Part shown: positions 1-12,282 of the stretch, one piece after another
Layout of the letters: each line of letters begins with the position of its first letter
Position numbering within the stretch: position 1 is the stretch's first letter
Origin: Blepharisma japonicum
Taxonomy: Eukaryota; Ciliophora; Heterotrichea; Heterotrichida; Blepharismidae
NCBI GenBank assembly: GCA_949751835.1
Contig: CATKHK010000043.1
Coordinates: 1-64,000, forward strand
Direction: 5' to 3'
DNA length: 64,000 nucleotides
The notes under the pieces: model-generated
Database searches by the model: none
What the model was told of the DNA's origin: nothing
Seen by the model: the letters and a program-made list of their open reading frames with translations, nothing else
Translations under genes and position numbers: made by a program

Positions 1-581
1 GTAAGAAGGACGAATTTATTTTATATTTTTGTCTTAGTAAGGTATTATCTTTGAGCTTTCATGGTTCTATTTTCTGGAATAGATAAGACTGCGTATTCAA
101 TAAAACTGGAAATTTCAATATTTTCATAATATTTTGATCAAATTTTAAAGGGGTGCTAGCTGAAATAGTTATATTTTGAGATAGGTTTTAAAAAATGATT
201 TTTCAATTAAATTTATCAAATATTATTTTAACAATTTTATATCATTTTAAACGCTCTGCTCCAGTAATGATGAAAGAAAAAAATTCAATATTAATTGCTT
301 ACATATTTAGCTAAAGAAATTTAATAAGGGGGCTAATTTTATAAATATAAAATAAATCTGAAATTCTTAATAAAGATATTTAAAATTCTATGAAAAAAAT
401 TTTGTCAATTTTTTTCTTTCTTAATTGCAAAGATATTTTAGAGGTGAGAATCTTTGACTGATTTTTACTTTAATTCACTTTAATTTGCTTATTTCTTCAT
501 TAATCTTGCATGCATATGAGTAAGGGAAAGTGTTTTATATTGTTGAGCAAAATGCAATGATTTGGTTTAAAGATTTATTTT
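1..581. other. AT-rich intergenic stretch
   Basis: No reading frame of useful length in either strand even when TGA is read as Trp, no tRNA-like fold and no repeat that recurs in the window. It is probably the 3' flank of the gene on the minus strand that ends at 582. Confidence 0.5.
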
Positions 582-3214
582 TTATGAATCAAGATTATTT
601 ATTACAAATGAATAGAACAATAATCTAAGCTGAGAGACTGTATCAATTATGGCTTTTTGATACTCATTAGCTTCTTTTTGTATTTGCAATATTGCTTCGT
701 TTGACCTATCTTTATAATTAAATAGGCAATCAGCTGTTCTTTTGAGAAGATCCCAATGCTCTTTTTTAACTATTGCTTCTTTTTCCTCAATCTTTTCAAT
801 TATTTCTAAATATTTTTGACGTTCAAATTTTTGAACTTCATCTTTGAGTTTTTGAATTTTATCTTTAAATTCAGCTACACTCTCCTGTACTTTAACAAGT
901 GCCTCGATTGATTCAACTCGACATTGAATTAATGTTTTTTGCATAAAATCATAGTTTTCGCCAGGGTATATTCAATGAAAGTTCATGTTAATTTGACGAT
1001 TGATCAAATAATTTGCTTTATTGCAATCCAAAATCGCTTCTGCTTCTTGCCCTAGACTGCTGTGTAAGTGAGCGCGGTAGCAGATATATAAAGGATCATC
1101 AGGATCGAGTTCAATCGTTTCATGATAACACTCCATTGCTTCCTGTTTTCTTTCCAAATCATACAGAACACAACCTTTTTTTAAGATATAGCTGCTGAAA
1201 TGTCTGATTTCGATTGCTTTGCTATAGCACTCTAATGCTTCATTTTTTTGATCCAATTTATACAGCGCATTGCCTTTTCAATAGTAAGGGCATCAATAGA
1301 AAGAGTAAAGATTATTTTTCTTGATTCCATTGTTAAAGGCATCTATTGCTTCAACATATCTGCCTAAATAATAAAGAGAATAACCTTTCCGAGTGTAGTA
1401 TTCATGGATCTTTGAAGGGTTTAATTTTATTGCTCGTTTATAGCAATTTAAGGCTTCAAGATATCTGCCAATATTGCATAGAGCATCTCCTTTACAAAAA
1501 TAGCAATCCCTACTTTTAGGATCGAGGCTGATTTCTTTGTCATAATGCTCTACAGCTTCGAGATATTGTCCAAAAAATGATGCAGCATTCCCTTTATTTC
1601 TATAAATAATTGGTGATGAAATATTGGATTTGATACATTTATTAGATCATTCTATATTTTTAATTTTATCCACGAAACTGCTAAGATCATGTCCTTTATG
1701 AATGCAAGCTGCAACAAGAATAGGATCAAGTTTAAAGTTTTTGTCGTCACACTCTATTTTTTGAAGCTTAGATCCTGTTCTTTTTAAAGTCATTTCATTG
1801 GCTCAGTAAGTAATATTAATAAGTGCTTTACGATTTAAATCAAATTTGAAATGCCTCCTAACAACCGTATCATCATCGTCGTCGACTCAGATTACTGAAA
1901 TGTATATATTATCTTTATTTATCAAGCAGTCAAATTGAGTTGGTTCACCATATATAGTATTTGATTTTAAGACTCGTTGCCAGGCATACTTATTTCCAAT
2001 ATCGCTTTCATATATTGAACCTTCTGAGCATTCAATCAAATACAGTCTCTCTTTTGCATTTGCAAGGATTTTACTTTTAGACTCTGCAAACTCATAGGAA
2101 ATTATTGATAAAGAGTCAAGATCAATTGAATATATTAAAAGATTTCTACATTTAAATCCTGAAATTATAATATCTCCAGTAAATATTGTGAGATTGCCCA
2201 AACAATCAAATCATGGCATTGGAGCTATTTTAGTTCATCGGCTTCCATCCAAATTAAATCTTCAAGATGGAGCGAAATAAGGAAAGTTATGGCCATAATT
2301 AGAAGTATATTGATTCCCTCCTCCAAAGCAATAAATATTTCTGTTAAAATAATAAATGATGGTCTTGGGCTAAAACTTGCAGATGCCACAGGTATTACTG
2401 TATAATCTTTATTAACTATAAATGGTCTAAAGCTTTCATAAACAATACAAAATAGCTTGCCATTTGGTAGATGAACACAGCGTATATCTGCACAACTCGT
2501 ATAAAGCATATGGGTTGTGTTAAACCTCTTTTTTGTTTCTCTTTCACTTTCAGTGTCATAAATGTATAAATTTATACCCCTGATATAATAAAGAGAAGTA
2601 ATATGATGGTAATCGCTATTATGCCCTTGCAATGGATCAGAAGCACTATTTCCATGCAATAAAAAAGCTCTCATATAATCTTGATTGTTATTTGTTTGAC
2701 TTAGAAATGCAAATCTTTTAGCTTTTAGCTGTCTAATTTTCCAACATGCCTTATCGCTAATGGATAGTTTTTGGTCATCTGGAAGCATTTCTATCATTTT
2801 TTGAGGGTTAGCATCAGGCTGTGATCTAAAAGAGTTTAAAAGAGACTCTTGCTCTTTCTTTGAAGTTTGAGAGATTTCTTTCATTATAGCATTTATTTCT
2901 TCTAATTCATCGTTCAGCTTTCTTAAGGTGTCATTAATGCTACTTTGAGGATTATAAAGATTTTGTCTAAAGGAAGCCAAAACGATCTTCATAAGCTTTT
3001 CTTTATTGGACTTTTCTTTTGAAAAAAATTCAAGGATTCCATCTTTCATTTCTTCGCAAGGATCTGCAGGAATAGAATCAAAGGTATGAGTTTTATTGGG
3101 TGATTTGAGATGGTCTTCAAGATGCAACTCACAACTGTAAGTTTTTGAAGAAAAGCACAGGCATACATATTGAATTTCAAGCTCACAATCTTTTTTAAAA
3201 CAATGACAGACCAT
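582..3214 (-). CDS. B-box-like zinc-binding / coiled-coil / Kelch-like / TPR protein, with one frame break
   Basis: The start at 3214 gives a Cys/His cluster (C-x4-C-x7-C-x-C-x7-C-x2-H-x3-H-x7-H, residues 3-45) like a B-box, then a helical coiled-coil part (to about residue 160), a Kelch-like beta-propeller segment with a CFGGG motif, at least four tetratricopeptide repeats (about nt 1680-980) and a C-terminal coiled coil. TGA-Trp codons at about 1884, 1290 and 969 join the pieces in one frame. The reading frame shifts once near 2350, inside the Kelch part: both sides match the family but the join lacks one base, and no 15- or 16-nt intron fits. Either a sequence error in a T-rich run or a recent host-gene lesion. 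Likely a scaffold or ubiquitin-ligase-like adaptor; the function is inferred from domains only. Confidence 0.6.
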
Positions 3215-3334
3215 ACTTATAGGCTCACATTTTAACTCATTTAGCCTAAATTTAATTTCTTGCCTTATAAATTATGTTCCAAATTAATTTATAAATCTCT
3301 GATGAGCTTTTCAAAATTTCACACTATATTCAGA

Positions 3335-3655
3335 ATATTAAACAAAATGCATTAATTTGGTCTGAATATTTATTTTCTATTCTTAGGATCAAGGTTGCTT
3401 GTTACTAATGAATAGAGCTGAGATTCCATATCAATTTTAGTTTTTTGATGCTAATTAGCTTCTTTTTCCTCAATCTTTCCAAGCATTTCTAAATTTTTTC
3501 ACCTTCAAGTTGTTGAACTTCAACTTTAAGCTCTTAAATTTTATCTTAAAATCTCTCCTGCACTTTAATTAGTATCTTTATTGATTCAACTCGACATTAA
3601 TTAATGTTTTTGCATAAAGTCATAATTTTCACCAGGGTAAATTAAATGAGAAGAG
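3335..3655 (-). pseudogene. Decayed tail of a second copy of the 582-3214 gene
   Basis: The stretch resembles 540-975 closely (shared words such as GATTCAACTCGACATT and CACCAGGGTA) in the same orientation, but with internal deletions and no open frame. It is the remnant of the C-terminal coiled coil and 3' flank of a tandem paralogue, lying just upstream of the intact gene's start. Confidence 0.75.
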
Positions 3656-3684
3656 TTAGGGATATCTCTAATAAATTATGCGTA

Positions 3685-3873
3685 CTACAATAAATCCAAA
3701 AAGCGTGCAGATATTACAGATTCATAACTTTCATTAAGTTTAAAATTCGTCAAGAAATTAAAGATAATAAAAAGAATGCCGATTATAATGAAATTCAAAT
3801 TAACGATCTCATCAATATCAATATCAAGATACAATAAAAGTGATGAAAAGAAAGCGAAAACTTCAACTTTCAC
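3685..3873 (-). CDS. Possible small membrane protein (62 aa)
   Basis: An ATG-to-stop frame encodes 62 residues with a strongly hydrophobic middle (IIIGILFIIFNFL), which could be one transmembrane segment. It lies between a pseudogene and the 3' end of another gene, has no recognisable domain, and AT-rich DNA gives such hydrophobic frames by chance. Treat as weak. Confidence 0.2.
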   Translation of the reverse strand: MKVEVFAFFSSLLLYLDIDIDEIVNLNFIIIGILFIIFNFLTNFKLNESYESVISARFLDLL

Positions 3874-4122
3874 CTAATAATGATGTCTAGTAGTAATTAA
3901 ATAAAAAATAAATGTCTTTTTTCTTCAAATGGAAATAGCAATTCATGTTTTAATTTTTAGGTTCAATCTCATTAAAAAATATATTTATTTAATTTTTTTT
4001 AAAATCTGTTTTCTCCTAAAACTGATAGTTTAAAAGCAACCCTTTAACAGTTTATTTACTTTTAGCAAAGATATTTGCAGAATAGTTAAAAAATCATTTA
4101 ATTATTTTAAAATCCAATAAAT

Positions 4123-6966
4123 TTATAATCTAAATTCCTGACTATTTTCTAGTGTACCTTTATTAAAGTTGAACTTATAGTATTTGTAGCTCTGCCCATC
4201 TTGACAATAACCGTAATTTGGATTGAAAAATCCAATATATGCTGCATCGTTAATTGATGCCATGCAAAGTTGTGAGAAAGTATTTAAATTTGAATATCCA
4301 AGCTTTTTCCATGTATTTTCATTTGAAACTCCACTTTCATATACGTTTCCCGACTCAATTAAATAAATTTTATTTTTGCCTTGAAATAGAAACTTAGTTA
4401 TGTTACTACTGATATTGAATGAAGGGACTTCAGAATAATTATTGCTCTGTATGTTATACTTATAAATTTTTGAATGAAAGTAACCTGTCAATAAAATTTT
4501 TTGATTGAAATATACGCATGAGCATGAACCTGATGCAGCTGGAAGAGGAGATAATCTGGATCATGAATTTTGAATAAGATTAAAGCAAGATGCAAGTTGG
4601 GATCTGCTATCATTTGATTCTTTTCCTCCAAAAACGTAAACTGAGTTATTAAAGTAAATGGCTCCTGAATCATAGCAAGGAGTACCAGGTGGAAGCATTC
4701 TTCCTAAGACATTGTTTTTAGTGCTAATTATGCATGAAATTCCTGAAAACGGATTTTTAGTGCCGTAACAAAATAATTCATTATCAGGAAGCAGAGTAAT
4801 GCATGTATTGATGTTTAAAGGATCTGGAGTTTCTATATAATAGGAATTCTTCGTATTATTTGTAATGTCAATCTTGGTAAATATGGTTTTTGTTATAGAA
4901 ATATAAAATCCCCGATTATCTTTCTCTCTCACAGTCCGATTAGATACTGCATAAAGAAGTTTGCTGCTTTCAGGAATAGAGATCATCCTATTATAAGCCT
5001 TTGAGACATTTAAATACTCCTGGGCGTATTGCCGATAAAGTTCTTTCAATTTTGCACAAACATCAAATAAGTCCTTCATAGTTTTATTGTTTTCATAAAT
5101 ATTTGAGATTTCTTTATATTCTTTTGTGATTCCTTCATATATCGCTTTTAGACCTGGAATATCGCTAGAGAATAAAGTTTCTGAGCAGCAAATCATTTGA
5201 GGTTCAATTTGAGATTTGAATTGGGAGCATATGTTTATCCGACTTTTGAGATTGTTTATTTCTTCATTAATCTTGCTTACACATGAGTAAGTAAAAGCTT
5301 TAAATTTTTCACATGCATCTTCCTTAATTTTTTTATATTCATTAAAATGCTTTTGTAGTTCTGGATAATTCTGAATTAAATCCTTTAAATCCGGGTTTTT
5401 GCTATATAGGTCATTAATATGATTAAACTTGTCCTCAATTACAGTATTTAGATTTTTAAGCTCTTTCGATAGATTTTGAAAATTCTCTTGAGATAGCTCA
5501 AAATAGTTATGATTAATTTTATCAATTTTACCTTCAAAATCTTTAATTTTATCTCCCATGCTTTTAAGGTTGCTTACTTCTTCGTGATAATGATTAAAAC
5601 AAAACAGTGCTCTCCTACTCTTTTCGTAATGAGCTCTGAAACTTTTATAATATTTCTTATATTTCGATTTTATTTCGTTGCTGTATTCAAATAATTGGAT
5701 ATAATCCGCTTTTGTCTCGTAATTGATAGCTGTTTGTTCATAGTCTTGAAGAATTAGCTTATTAGAAATTTCTAAGGTCGCTGTTTTAGACTGAGCCATT
5801 TCTGCAGATATGTTTACAATTTTTTTTTTGAGAGACTCTATTTTATTTTGACAATTTAAAATATCGGAACTCTTCTTATCAAAATTATCCAGTTCTTCGC
5901 ATTCAAGCTCAATTTTTCTGTTTGGAGTTAAATTAGAAATGCTTGTTGGATTTACTTTAACTTGAGAACTGAATCCTTGATTTATATTTTTTAGGTCAGC
6001 AGAAAATTTATCCTTTAGATCATTGATCTTTGCATCTATAGCTGTTAAATATCTCATTTCAAACTCTTTAAAATGAGTTGGGAAGATATTTTTGAACCCA
6101 GAAGAAAGTTCATCTTTTAAAGTTTTAATTTTTGCATCTAGCATAGGCAAAATTTTTGCTTCAATTTCTTTAGGCTGCACTTCTAAGCTCTTTTTTAACT
6201 TCAAGTACTCGCTATTAAGTAGCTCAATTTTCTCTTTACTATTTTCTATATCATTTTCGACAATAAATCTCTCATTCGCATTGTAATTTTCAATTTCTCC
6301 AATTTTTCTGTCATATTTCAGCATGGCTTCATTAATTTTCTTATCATTATTCTTTTCAAGTAAGCTCATTTTGCTGTCAAATTTATTCATTCGATTTTCT
6401 ATGGGATTCGCTCGTTTATTTATCATAGCTTTGATTTTATTCTCAACAAGCTGGCTAATCAGTTTTTCTACATCAAAGGTACATAAAAATTTTATTGTGT
6501 TGTCAAAATTAGAAGCTTGGGGAATAAGATTTTTGTAGAGCTGAATAGCCTCTTGTTGAGATAATGTCAAAGATTTTATAAGCATGTCTTTTTCGTGTTT
6601 TGAGATCTTTTCAGTGCTTGATACAAGATTAATCAATGTTTCAACTTTGTTGAGATTTGGATTTAGACTTTTTAAGGTTTCATCAAGGTTGATTTCTGCT
6701 TGTTTTGAGTTCTCTGAAATCTGTTTTAAAGCATTTTTTATTGATTCTTCAAGAATGCTTTTTTCGCTTTTGAGAAGCTCAAGCACTGCTTCCTTGGATT
6801 GAGGATTTGGTTTCTCAAATAATGCTTCGATTTTGTGAGCCACAGGGTTGCTTAAGTGTAGAGCCATATGTTGGTTGCATAATATAGTTTCTATAGAGCT
6901 ACAATTGCAACTAAATTCAGGACTTTCTCTGCAGTTTTCGTAAAAGCACATTATTCGCTCCTCCAT
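4123..6966 (-). CDS. B-box-like / long coiled-coil / Kelch protein (947 aa)
   Basis: One uninterrupted frame with TGA-Trp at about 4558 and a TAA stop at 4123. Residues 7-50 hold the same zinc-ligand pattern as the 582-3214 gene (C-x4-C-x7-C-x-C-x7-C-x2-H-x3-H-x6-H). About 550 residues of heptad-rich coiled coil follow, then Kelch-like repeats from about residue 640 to the end, with YFNNSVYVFGG and a second SGSCSCVYFNQKILLTGY blade. The N-terminal zinc finger, coiled coil and propeller order is TRIM-like, though no RING is present. Probably a cytoskeletal or signalling scaffold. It is a paralogue of the genes at 582-3214 and, for the zinc part, 12283-13242. Confidence 0.75.
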
Positions 6967-7042
6967 TACTATATATTATGTTATAAAATCTAAATAACTT
7001 TAATAATTTTTATAAATATTGATGACATTCTAATAAGGAAAA

Positions 7043-7768
7043 TTAATTATATCCTCCTTTGTGTCTGGGAGGTACCGGTAGATGCCCAACTTTATCCATA
7101 CTCTCCAACAAAGTGAAATCTTTCCTCAAAATAACTTGTGAAACACCAGTATTATAAAAATTCAACAGAGGCTCAAAAAATGAATTTCCCTTATAAATTC
7201 TTTCCTTCAGTAAAAAATAAAACAAAAAATTCAAAAATTTTCCGTGTGTTATCAGCGCAATGCTTGTAAACGGATAATCCTTACTATTCGCATACCCAAT
7301 AAGCCTATTTCACAAATTTCTTGCTCTGTTCTCTGCTTCTTCTAACGTTTCTACAGTTTCTTTGAAAAACCATCCTTTCTCATTGATCTCATTAGGAATT
7401 TCAAACTCAGGAAACATCGTTGCAAGCTGCGACCTTGTAGATCCAGGAAAAGGAACCCCGTTTTTCCTCGGCCCTCTAACTTCATATATATCAGTCCAAA
7501 CTTCTCTTTTCGCATCAATCCCATCAAATGCAAATCTTGCAGTTTGAAGCGTCCGTATCATAGGACTTGCATAAACACACTGTATCTCAAAATTCCTCCA
7601 ATTTTTTTTCATGTGTTCTCCCAATTTTGTCGCTTGTTCTTGCCCGACTGATGTCAAAAGTGGGTCAATTTCTCTATATGATTCATAGTTCTCCCTATGT
7701 GTTAATTTCATATAATTATTGTAAGATTCTGCATGGCGGATGAGAAAGACTTTGAGTCCTTTGCTCAT
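7043..7768 (-). CDS. Histidine phosphatase family protein (phosphoglycerate mutase-like), 241 aa
   Basis: The N-terminus carries the clade signature LIRHAES (catalytic His12 with Arg11), followed by YASPMIRTLQTA with the second phosphate-binding Arg, a GVPFPGSTRSQL insertion and a second catalytic histidine in ALITHGKF after the TGA-Trp at about 7307. Length and motif order fit a single-domain acid or phosphoglycerate-mutase-like phosphatase; the substrate cannot be told. No targeting signal is seen. A decayed copy of its first third lies at 8850-9092, part of a local duplication. Confidence 0.85.
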
Positions 7769-7900
7769 TTTTTTGATAATTTTATTTATGATTAATGAAT
7801 CTCTAGCATTTCAAGAAAGAAGAGTAGTCATTTATAAAGAATAAAATAAGGCGCAAGCCGCTTTATTAAAGATGAAAGTCCTCCTTATAAGTTTGCATTA

Positions 7901-8130
7901 TGGCTCAACAAAAGAGTTTAAAAAAATTAGAGGAGTATTATTAAACTTGAAAATAATTTTTCAGAAAATTGATAAAGGATGCATATTTGAGAAAAAATTG
8001 AGCTACAAATTGAAAAAATAAAACAACAGAAGGGAATAATACAGTTATGAGGGAAATCGAAGCTCGCCACACTATTTTATATATAAGGGAGTTATTACAA
8101 AATCAAAGAGAGCATAAATATTAACATTAA
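7901..8130 (+). pseudogene. Decayed copy of the 79-aa coiled-coil gene at 9229
   Basis: The ATGGCT start, the GAAAATTGA core and the AAGGGAATAATACA and GAGGGAAATCGAAG words of 9229-9420 are all present in order, but with stops and indels. The flank just upstream (7769-7900) also matches 9093-9228, so the whole block was duplicated. Confidence 0.8.
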
Positions 8131-8849
8131 AAAATTAAATTTCAAAAGATATATATATTCAAGCTGCTAAAATCCTAGAGATTAAATTGTTTTTCCTGCT
8201 GTTACTAGAAAAATGAGTATTATAATAAAATGTCTTTAAAATCAAAAATTAATGCTTTCTGAATAGGTGGAATACTTTTAACTATCTATTTTGATTATAG
8301 ACAAGACATCAGATTTCTACAAACTTTTAATTCTGATTAATTCTCCCATTATTAATTGAATGATTCAATTAAAGATTTTAAAATTTTGAATTTAAGTGTA
8401 ATATTTTAATTTGCTAGATCTGTGAAACTAAAACCACTGCCAATTTGCATGATATACTGGTAATTTCATATGATGATTATTTAAAGTGCAAGTGCCGCTC
8501 TTGCTTTGCCATACTTTATTTACTTTGAATTAAATAGACTTTGTTGAGTTCCATAGTAAAAATTAAGTATCGAATGCATTTCCACTATTAAAATATACTA
8601 GGGATAAAATATTCATCACACTCTGTAAATTACATAGCCATTACCCAAATATGATTAAAATTTAATAGCATTTTATGGATAAATTGCAATAATTTTATGC
8701 AACTCTGCTTGTTTGCATGAATCTTAAGAGTAGGAAATTTCATAAGAGGCAATTTATTGTAAAAATGACTCTAAATTTTGAAAAAGCTGATCTCTACCTT
8801 ACTTGTTTGCATTAATCTTTAGAATAGGGAGTTTCATAAGAGGCACATC
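8131..8849. other. Intergenic stretch with a short direct repeat
   Basis: No convincing gene. Two diverged copies of a 45-bp segment (about 8703-8749 and 8804-8850, sharing CTTGTTTGCAT and TTTCATAAGAGGCA) sit about 100 bp apart. The rest is AT-rich and featureless. Confidence 0.45.
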
Positions 8850-9092
8850 AATCTCATCAAATGCAAAATTCACAGCTTGAAGTGTCCTTACCATAGGACT
8901 GGCGAAAACATATTGTATCTCAAAATTCTTCCGATTTTTTCCCCATGTGCTTGCTCAGCTTGTTTTTGCCTAAATGACGCCAAAAATGAGTCAGTTTCTC
9001 TATATGATTCATAGTTATCCTATATGCTAATTTCATTAATTATTGTAAGATTCTGCGTGGCGGATGAGAAAGACTTTGAGTCCTTTGCCCAT
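8850..9092 (-). pseudogene. Decayed N-terminal third of the histidine phosphatase gene
   Basis: It matches 7525-7768 in the same orientation, including the segments for the start, the RHAES region and the YASPMIRTL region, but frames are interrupted and the remainder of the gene is absent. With 7769-8130 and 9093-9468 it defines a tandem duplication. Confidence 0.8.
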
Positions 9093-9228
9093 TTATTTGA
9101 TAATTTTATTAATGATTAATGAATATCTAGCATTTCAAGAAAGAAGGGCAGTCATCTATAAAGAATGAAATAAGGCACTGAGCAGCTTTATTAAAGATAA
9201 AGACCCTGAGCCTTTTCAAATTTGCATT

Positions 9229-9468
9229 ATGGCTTCCACAAAAGAGCTAAGAGAAATTAGAGAAAGCATTATCAAACTGCAATTAGATGGCAAGGCAATG
9301 GAAATTATCCAGAAAATTGAAGCGCTAGAGGACACACATTTGAGGAGAAACGTCGAGTTGCAAAGAGAAAAAGTGCAACAAATGGAAGGGAATAATACAC
9401 TTGTGAGGGAAATCGAAGAAGAAATCATGGATTTGATCCAAGAACTCATATATATTGATCGGACATAA
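9229..9468 (+). CDS. Small coiled-coil protein (79 aa)
   Basis: An ATG-to-TAA frame of 80 codons, almost entirely charged helix with heptad spacing (IRESIIKLQLDGKAMEII and VREIEEEIMDLIQELI). No known family recognised. Its integrity, against the ruined copy at 7901-8130, suggests that it is a real gene under selection. A telomere-like repeat lies 12 bp past its stop codon. Confidence 0.6.
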   Translation: MASTKELREIRESIIKLQLDGKAMEIIQKIEALEDTHLRRNVELQREKVQQMEGNNTLVREIEEEIMDLIQELIYIDRT

Positions 9469-9479
9469 TTAATTATTTT

Positions 9480-9497
9480 CTAACACCCTAACACCCT
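9480..9497 (+). repeat. Interstitial telomere-like repeat (CCCTAACA)n
   Basis: The 18 bases CTAACACCCTAACACCCT are a perfect run of the octamer CCCTAACA in permuted form (2.25 units). This octamer is, from memory, the telomere unit of Blepharisma and Stentor. It lies in the 90-bp gap between two genes, at the outer edge of the duplicated block. Confidence 0.6.
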
Positions 9498-9558
9498 GGA
9501 AATCCCAACCTTTCCTATAAAAAAATCGTTTCCAATTGATAAGAAAATTTTAATAAAA

Positions 9559-10302
9559 ATGGATGACTCAATTAGTATTGACAGCACAATTGAAGGCGAC
9601 CCTGAGTACATTATTATCAAAATTTCTGATTTGCACCCTCTTCACTGCAATAAGCAACGTCTTATAGAATCAAGCGACTATTTTGAAGCTTTAGTTCGCA
9701 ATGGCGGGTTCAAAGAAGGGATTCTTGGCTGTGTGAATTTTTCATTATCAGAATGACGTGAAGAATATTATACTTTTTTCTCCTGACTTTCCTCAGGAAC
9801 CGATCTCCTTAAAGTCCTGAATACTCGCTGCTTATTATTTTTTATTATTTTCGGGAATTATTTTCAATTGAAACCCCAATATTTCAAAATTTTAGACCAA
9901 TATGCAGGGAATATAAATATTTTGGATCAAAATGTGCAAGCTTATTTGATGAATTACTGATCGTATAGATATATACCGTTTACCACAATGACGACAATGA
10001 TTTTAAGCAATCAATCTTCTCAAGGAAATCAACAATTGGTGAAGCTAGTGTTGGCATGGCTAGATGAAAAATCATTTGAAGACAGAAGAGCATTGGAGTC
10101 TTCAGAGCAGTTTCATCAAGTCAGAGCATTTTTAAAAACAGTCAGCTCATGGATCCCTACAAATGTGACAGAACTTATGGGTATCATATCAGATTACCCA
10201 TACGCTGCCCAAGTCTTTGACATAATTTCTCTATTTTCCTCTATGAAAGCAGTTTGTTTCTGTACAAGATTCACCCCTACTGTAGTGTTTAAATATGTTT
10301 AA
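9559..10302 (+). CDS. BTB/POZ-like domain protein (247 aa)
   Basis: The frame from ATG to TAA includes four TGA codons read as Trp (near 9754, 9793, 9958). Residues 20-60 resemble the BTB core (LHPLHCNKQRLIESSDYF followed by EALVRNGGFKE), in which a His anchors the fold and SDYFEAL matches the S-x-YF-x-x-L motif. The remainder is helical, consistent with a degenerate BACK-type extension. BTB proteins dimerise and often recruit targets to Cullin-3 ligases; that role is inference here. No catalytic motif is seen. Confidence 0.55.
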
Positions 10303-10398
10303 TTCATTTGCATTTTCTAATTATTTTGCCTAATAATTAATTATTTTATAAATTTTTATCAGCTTTACTTTTAAATCTGAATTTAATAAAGCAATAAA

Positions 10399-11511
10399 AT
10401 GTTTGGTAAATCCTCTCTAAAGCAACGTACAATTTCAAGCACCAATTTTTCTCCCAATTTTTCATCAGGTGTCAGTTTCCGCTTAATAGAAGCCCGACTT
10501 ACAAAAAGCATTGCCATTATAGGCTCAATGAACATCTATGCAAAAGTTTACTATTCTAATCAAATTTGGGAAAGCTCGGTTTGTTCTAACCTTGGGCTTC
10601 ATCCAAAATGAGACGCTTCTCATCATTTTGACTACTCAGACTCACACACCATCCAATTAATTCTTTTTCATAAAGCTTTTCTATTAGGCGATTCTGAAAT
10701 CGGTCGGTGCACTATAGATCTTCATGATGTTTTGCAAGGCCACTTAACTGAATGATGGGACTTATTATCCTTAACTAATGAGACCACTGGGACTGTCTTG
10801 GTCAGTTTTAATCTAGGAAATTTGACAGTTCCTGCAGACAAATTATTAACAACCCACAGTTCGAACTGTTCTTGAGATATCAGAGTCCCTGAATTTGAAA
10901 TGGACTTTTCGCCTATACGTCCAAGTAGGCCTTCTCCAGATACCCGAAGACAGCTGAGCGAGAGGACGACAGAAAAGAAAATGATTCGCTTTAGCACTGA
11001 GCCAGATGAAGTTTTAGAGGTCGATGATATTAAATCAGACCTGATGGAAGAAAATGAAAGACTAAGGAGACAAGAAGCCAAGGTAAGAAAAATGTTTGAA
11101 AAACTTAAAGATGAATTTGTGAAGATGAAAGAGGATAAAATTGGACTAAAAAAATCTAAAGAAAGTTTGCAAGTTAGAGAAGAATGCATAGTCGCTGAAA
11201 AAACGTCCTTACAAGAAGAAAAAGAAAGGCTGGAACGAGAAAAAGAAGAAATCGAAAAACAAAAAGAAATTTTAAACCGTGACTACTTAAAGCTGAAGCA
11301 AGAAAAATACAAATTAAACGCGAAGAAAAAAGTGATAGAAAAGACTGGAAAACAGCTGAGCTCAGCTTCAAAGCAGCTTGAAAAACAAAAAGATGTGATG
11401 AAAAAAGGGACTTTGAGAAGTGTAAATAGAGATCTGAACGATCTTGAAGACCTCGAAGACATCTCCAGAGAACTTGCTGGGCTTCCTGAAGACTCCACTG
11501 ATTCCTATTAA
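10399..11511 (+). CDS. C2-domain / coiled-coil protein (370 aa)
   Basis: Residues 25-145 form a C2-like beta-sandwich: a basic first strand, NIYAKVYYSNQIWESS, the diagnostic N-P-x-W position as HPKWDASHHFDY (Trp encoded by TGA at about 10609), GDSEIGRCTIDLHDVL and WWDLLSLTNETTGTVLVSF. The acidic calcium-binding loops look incomplete, so lipid or protein binding without calcium is possible. A basic linker follows, then about 130 residues of coiled coil and an acidic tail. The stop codon is 24 bp from the ATG of the next gene, a Rab GTPase on the same strand, so UTRs must be very short. A membrane-traffic tether is a fair guess. Confidence 0.7.
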
Positions 11512-11529
11512 TGTAATTGAATTAGATAA

Positions 11530-12144
<615 letters not shown>

Positions 12145-12282
12145 GTTAACATACATTAAAAGCAATAAATAATAAAATTAATGCTTATATATTATTTAAG
12201 ATTCTCCATTTTTAACTTAATTAATTAGGATATCATCTCTTTGCATTAATCCTTGAAAATACAAGGTGAATAATCAATTAAT

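Noticed and set aside
2320-2420. A short intron to repair the frame break in the 582-3214 gene
   Set aside because: The shift needs a length of 3n+2; candidate GT..AG segments of 14 or 23 nt have no A at -6 and either create a stop or delete conserved residues.
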